From: Streptomyces pilosus
GTDB taxonomy: Bacteria > Actinomycetota > Actinomycetes > Streptomycetales > Streptomycetaceae
Assembly (NCBI RefSeq): GCF_014649835.1
Contig: NZ_BMTU01000008.1
Span: 248,001-312,000 of the forward strand
Length of the DNA stretch: 64,000 bases
Direction of reading: 5' to 3'
The notes below the pieces were generated by a model. It ran no database searches and was not told the DNA's origin. It saw only the letters and a list, made by a program, of their open reading frames with translations. Positions 60,387 to 64,000 of the stretch are shown piece by piece. Every line of letters begins with the position of its first letter. Positions within the stretch are counted from its first letter, which is position 1. The position numbers and the translations under genes are program-made.

Positions 60387-61665
60387 ACTTGACGCTCTCC
60401 AGCCACACGTCCGGGTTCAGCGACCCGCCGAACCTCCAGCCCTGGGACGACTCGCACAGATAGGCGCCCCAGTCGTGCCCGCCGAGCTTGTGGTGGTGGC
60501 AGACGTTGCCGTCGTCGACACCGATGGCGTAGCCGCTGAGGTTCGGCGCGTTCGGGGAGTCACTGCCCAGCGTCAGGTCCGTCCCGTCGGCGGCGCCCGA
60601 CCACGCGGTCGTCCATCCGTCCTTCTGGACGTACTCGTTGGCGGACACCCGCTTGGCGCCGACCACCGCGATGTTGATGGCCGTGATCGGCAGTCCCTTG
60701 CCCGACATGGCCCCGTCGCACCGCGGGTTCGTCCAGCCGGCCCCCTTCCTGTGGACCCGGTAGCAGATGTGCCGGCCCGGGTCCGACGCGGCCAGCCGCT
60801 GGACGGCGTAGGCGGCGGTGTTCGGCGGGAGCACGGGAGCCTCGCGCTTCTCGACGCGGGTCTCCGCCTTCTCCGCCTTCTCCGTCTTCTTCTCCTTCGC
60901 CTGGGGCGACTCGCCGACCGGGGCCGCCGCCGGACCCACCACCGGGGGTGCCTTCCCGACGACGGGCTTCGGCTCGGCGGACGGCTTCGCCGTCGAGGGT
61001 TCCGGCGTGGGCTCCGCCGGGGCGTAGTCGCCCTTCGGCACCTCCAGGGACTCCTCCTCCAGCAGCGTGTCGGACCCGGCGGCCACCGCCACGTCGTCCT
61101 TCTTCTGCCGCGAGTCGTCCGTGGCCCAGATCAGCAGCGGCACGGCGAGGAGGACGACCCCCGCGATACCGGCGGCGGCGAGCAGGGGCTTCTTCGGCTT
61201 ACCGGGCGGCGTCCCGTCCGCGCCGGCGGCGGCGGTGGTTCCGCCGACCACGCCGACCACGCCGGTCTCCCCGGCCGCGGTGTCCGGGGCGGCTTGGGCG
61301 GCTTGGGCGGCCCGGGCGGCGGTGGCCGGCTCGGCGGCGCTCGCACCTTCCGCCTCCGGCCTCTGGGGGGCGGCGGACGCGTCGGGTGCGGCCGCGGCCG
61401 TCGCGGCGGGTTCCGCGGCCGTACCACCGGTGGTGGCGGGCCGCTCGGGGACGGGCCCGCTCCCGGCGGTGTCCGGGGCCGGTCGTGCCGTCTCCGCTGC
61501 CTCGGCCCCGCCCTCGTCCGGCGTCGGTGCCGCCGTGCGCCGCGCGGCCGGCGCCAGCATCGGGCCGGGGTCGGCCGCCGCCGACCCGAGGGAGACGGCC
61601 CTGCGGACGGACGAACCGCCCGTGCCGTCGGGCCCTTCAGGGGGCGATTGATTACGACGTGCCAT
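60376..61665 (-). CDS. Membrane-anchored protein with ChW-like C-terminal domain
   Basis: A 429-residue protein from ATG 61665 with GAGGAGAA upstream. Residues 1-170 are a disordered Ala/Pro/Thr/Glu-rich cytoplasmic part. One membrane helix follows (LLAAAGIAGVVLLAVPLLIWA), then a Pro/Lys/Glu-rich extracellular linker (EKKTEKAEKAETRVEKREA), and a C-terminal domain of about 130 residues with YRVHRKGAGWTNPRCDG, NEYVQKDGWTTAWSGAADGT and GHDWGAYLCESSQGW. Those Trp-Gly phrases recall clostridial hydrophobic-W repeats, which occur in surface proteins. It is transcribed in the same direction as the partial gene 59 bases upstream, and its setting suggests a role at the ESX cell surface. Function unknown. 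Confidence 0.7.
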   Translation of the reverse strand: MARRNQSPPEGPDGTGGSSVRRAVSLGSAAADPGPMLAPAARRTAAPTPDEGGAEAAETARPAPDTAGSGPVPERPATTGGTAAEPAATAAAAPDASAAPQRPEAEGASAAEPATAARAAQAAQAAPDTAAGETGVVGVVGGTTAAAGADGTPPGKPKKPLLAAAGIAGVVLLAVPLLIWATDDSRQKKDDVAVAAGSDTLLEEESLEVPKGDYAPAEPTPEPSTAKPSAEPKPVVGKAPPVVGPAAAPVGESPQAKEKKTEKAEKAETRVEKREAPVLPPNTAAYAVQRLAASDPGRHICYRVHRKGAGWTNPRCDGAMSGKGLPITAINIAVVGAKRVSANEYVQKDGWTTAWSGAADGTDLTLGSDSPNAPNLSGYAIGVDDGNVCHHHKLGGHDWGAYLCESSQGWRFGGSLNPDVWLESVKFNV

Positions 61666-61724
61666 CGTTCTCCTCGGAATGTGGGGGTGATGGGTGAGGG
61701 GGGTGGTGCCTTCCCCGTCGCTCG

Positions 61725-63998
61725 CTATCCGTCCGCGCCCACGGGCCCGGAACAGCGTTCCGGCCACTGCGGACCGTCACCGACGCGGAAGCCCTTGGCC
61801 AGCGCTTCCTCGAGGTGCGCGAGGGCCTTGAGGTCCAGGCCGCTCAGCTCCTCCGACCCGTCCATGTAGGCGGTCGCGTTGCCGGGGAGTTCCCGCAGCA
61901 GGACGACGGGGCGGCCCGCGGACGCGATCCGCACGCCCAGCACCCGGAAGCCGGTCCCCGGCACGAAGACGATCTCCTCGTGCTCCTCCGTGGCGCCGTC
62001 CGGCCGGTCGAGCAGTTGCCGTACCTTGCGTCCGGTGACGGACCAGATCGCGTAGCGCACGGGGGAACCTGCGGGCAGCGCCGAGGCCCCGGCCAGGGCG
62101 CTGACCGGGGCGGGGTCGTGCAGCAGCGCGCCGGCCGCCGGTTCGGGACCGTCGGCGTCCCCGCCGCGCAGGGCCACGCCCCGGTAGGACGGCAGCCGGC
62201 GCAGGGCGGACGCCAGACAGCCGGCGTAGGGCAGCAGGCGTCCCTCGCCGGTGTGCAGGTCCCGGATCAGCTCGCGGTGGTGCAGCGGCCCTTCCGCGGC
62301 GGTGAGGAAGGCGTGGGCGGCGACGAGATCGGTCCGCGCCGCCTCCAGTTCGTGGCCGCGCAGGGCGGGCATCCGGGTGAGCACCCGGGACACGGCGGCG
62401 GCGTGCCCCTTCCAGGCGCCGGCCGCGGCGTCCCGGAACGCGGCGCGTTCGGCGGCCCCGCTGACGTGCCCGGGCAGGAACGGAAGGGCCGCACGGCCGG
62501 GGGCGGGTGCCGGGCCACCGGGCCCGCGCGGCCCCGTCCCCGCCCCGGCACGGCCGGCCCGCCCGCCGTCCGGCTCCGGGCCGCTCCGCTCACCGGTGGT
62601 CCCGGGGCGCGGCCCGGCCGGGGAGACGGTGCGGGGCCCCGCGGCTCCCGCATCCGCACGCCCGTCCGGCGCCGTGCCGGCTGCGGAAACCCTCCGCCCG
62701 CTCCCGACGCCGTCCCCGGGCTCCGGCGACGTGGTGGCCGCGTCCCCCTCCGCGGGCCGCCCCGGGGGACCGGGCTCCGCGGAGGCGGCGGGCACGGACG
62801 CCCCGGCTTCCGCTCCCCCGGGACCGGCCGCAGGGGAATCCGGCGTCGGTACGGCCCCTCCGGTACCCGCGGCCGGACCGCCGGGAGCCTCCGCGCCCGC
62901 CCGGACGTCCGGGGACACGACGGCCCCGGCGGCCGAAGGACCGTGCGACTGGGGGGTGTCCGGGGACGCGGCGGGCGGGAGGACCGGCGCCGCGGATCCG
63001 GCCGCCTGAGGATCGGCGGCGGTCACACCGTCGGGACGGTCCGTTCCGCCCTCGCGTCCGGTGACCGACGCTCCCGTCCCGGCCGCACCCGGCCGCCGGC
63101 GGACCGCTCCGGCGCCGGGTCCGGCGGCCGAGAGGGCGGTGCTCGCGTCGGACCCCTGAACCGCCCCACCCGGCCCGGCGGCCCGCGCCCCGACGGCGGC
63201 TTCAGCGACGCCTCGGCCCACCCCGGCGCCCGGCGAAGCCCCAGCGGTCCCACCGGGCCCATCCGGTGCGCCGGCCCCCGGCCCACCCTCACCCGCGCCG
63301 GGCCCCCCGCCCGCCCGGGCGCCGGAACCGGCGGCCGGTGGAACAGCGGCCGCACCCGGCCCACCGGCAGGCGACGCCTCACCGGTCCCACCGGCAGACG
63401 GGCCGCCGGAAGTTCCGTCGGCCCCCCGGCCCACCCCGGCGCCCGCCCCGGCGGACGACGAAGCCACGACCGCACCCCGTCCGCGGCCCACCCCACCGGG
63501 CTCGACGGCCTCCGGGCCACCGGCACCCTCACCGGGCCCCCGGGCCGACGCACCCGGCGGCACGGACCGGCCCGCCCCGGCGGCAGGCTCGGCGGCGGGC
63601 GTGGCGGGGCCGTGGGCCACGGTCGGCGGTGTCCGGCCGCCGGGCCCGTCCGCCGCCCGGCCGGACGGTGGGACGCGGCCGGGTGCCGTGGCCGTGCCCG
63701 GCCGGCCGGTGGCCGGGCGGGGGCGTGCCGCCCGGCCGGCGGTGACGTAGCGGATGCCCGGTATGCCGTGTTCGGCGGCCAGGCGGCGCAGGCCGCCGTC
63801 GCCCGCCAGGAGCCGGCCCCGGACCAGCAGGGTGGTGCGCGAGCGGACGTCGGAGCCGAGGCCGCGCACGAGGAGGGACAGCGCGGGCAGCAGGGAGTCG
63901 TCCAACGGCTGCCCCGGCATGCCCAGTTCGACGGCGCACACCTCCGGGTCGACGGCCGGTCCCAGCGGCCCCGGACGGGGGCCGTCCGGCGTCCACAG
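61725..63998 (-). CDS. Partial large protein with possible ADP-ribosyltransferase domain
   Basis: The 5' end is beyond the window; the frame is open to the edge and carries at least 757 residues. A folded segment at the visible start (DDSLLPALSLLVRGLGSDVRSRTTLLVRGRLL) is followed by about 430 residues of Pro/Gly/Ala/Ser low complexity, then about 230 residues with LPSYRGVALRGG, RYAIWSVTGRKVRQLL and EEHEEIVFVPGTGFRVLGV. That order (Arg-Gly; Ser-x-Thr; Glu before a hydrophobic pair, then PGTxFRV) matches the R-S-E ADP-ribosyltransferase fold, but the first Glu of the ExE pair appears to be His, so activity is uncertain. It lies upstream of the ChW-like gene at the edge of the ESX locus. It could be an effector or a structural surface protein. 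Confidence 0.6.
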   Translation of the reverse strand: MWTPDGPRPGPLGPAVDPEVCAVELGMPGQPLDDSLLPALSLLVRGLGSDVRSRTTLLVRGRLLAGDGGLRRLAAEHGIPGIRYVTAGRAARPRPATGRPGTATAPGRVPPSGRAADGPGGRTPPTVAHGPATPAAEPAAGAGRSVPPGASARGPGEGAGGPEAVEPGGVGRGRGAVVASSSAGAGAGVGRGADGTSGGPSAGGTGEASPAGGPGAAAVPPAAGSGARAGGGPGAGEGGPGAGAPDGPGGTAGASPGAGVGRGVAEAAVGARAAGPGGAVQGSDASTALSAAGPGAGAVRRRPGAAGTGASVTGREGGTDRPDGVTAADPQAAGSAAPVLPPAASPDTPQSHGPSAAGAVVSPDVRAGAEAPGGPAAGTGGAVPTPDSPAAGPGGAEAGASVPAASAEPGPPGRPAEGDAATTSPEPGDGVGSGRRVSAAGTAPDGRADAGAAGPRTVSPAGPRPGTTGERSGPEPDGGRAGRAGAGTGPRGPGGPAPAPGRAALPFLPGHVSGAAERAAFRDAAAGAWKGHAAAVSRVLTRMPALRGHELEAARTDLVAAHAFLTAAEGPLHHRELIRDLHTGEGRLLPYAGCLASALRRLPSYRGVALRGGDADGPEPAAGALLHDPAPVSALAGASALPAGSPVRYAIWSVTGRKVRQLLDRPDGATEEHEEIVFVPGTGFRVLGVRIASAGRPVVLLRELPGNATAYMDGSEELSGLDLKALAHLEEALAKGFRVGDGPQWPERCSGPVGADG

Positions 63999-64000
63999 GG

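Overview
This window is high-GC actinobacterial chromosome, almost certainly Streptomyces. The evidence is a GC-saturated third codon position, many GTG and TTG starts, a tandem glycine riboswitch ahead of gcvT, the gcvT-gcvH-glyA-sdaA order, and WXG100-type type VII secretion (ESX) genes. No tRNA, rRNA, insertion sequence or CRISPR array was seen.

Left part (1-16.9 kb), ordinary chromosome. It starts with the tail of an esterase and a TRIC-type membrane channel, then a small secreted protein and a lipoprotein. A complete oligopeptide/dipeptide ABC importer follows on the minus strand: binding protein, a hairpin, permeases B and C, ATPases D and F. Next come two SseB-family proteins and a P-loop kinase-like protein on the minus strand. 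Divergent from them is the plus-strand glycine/serine block: riboswitch, gcvT, gcvH, glyA and sdaA. These enzymes turn glycine into one-carbon units and serine, then serine into pyruvate.

Right part (16.9-64 kb), one large type VII secretion locus that runs past the right edge. The secretion machine is recognisable: eccB, eccD, eccC (three ATPase domains), a mycosin (mycP) and an EccA-type protein made of a beta-helix fused to two AAA+ domains. No EccE was found. Downstream of eccD-eccB on the minus strand is a tightly packed run: two small WXG100-like proteins, a 148-aa helical protein, a 1146-aa coiled-coil (AAWKG-like) protein, a YbaB-like protein, another WXG-like protein, a single uninterrupted 24.6-kb gene for an 8200-residue protein, and a T7SS-associated SseB-like protein. 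At the right edge are a ChW-like membrane-anchored protein and a partial protein with a possible ADP-ribosyltransferase domain.

The main point of interest is the 8200-residue protein. It belongs to what annotation pipelines, as far as I recall, call lonely-Cys proteins. Reading it by eye I count only five cysteines. Four sit in caspase/clan-CD-like His...Cys dyads with nearly constant spacing (H1050/C1097, H2085/C2132, H6568/C6616, H7412/C7460). The fifth is the nucleophile position of an OTU-like domain (C5065/H5340). A second OTU-like domain has lost its Cys (A4768). A zinc-protease motif resembling anthrax lethal factor lies at 5997-6058. The amino terminus looks like a WXG100/CpnT-type secretion domain. 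The inference is that this is a multi-protease megaprotein delivered, or at least handled, by the neighbouring ESX machine, perhaps with self-processing. That function is a hypothesis; the motifs and layout are seen directly.
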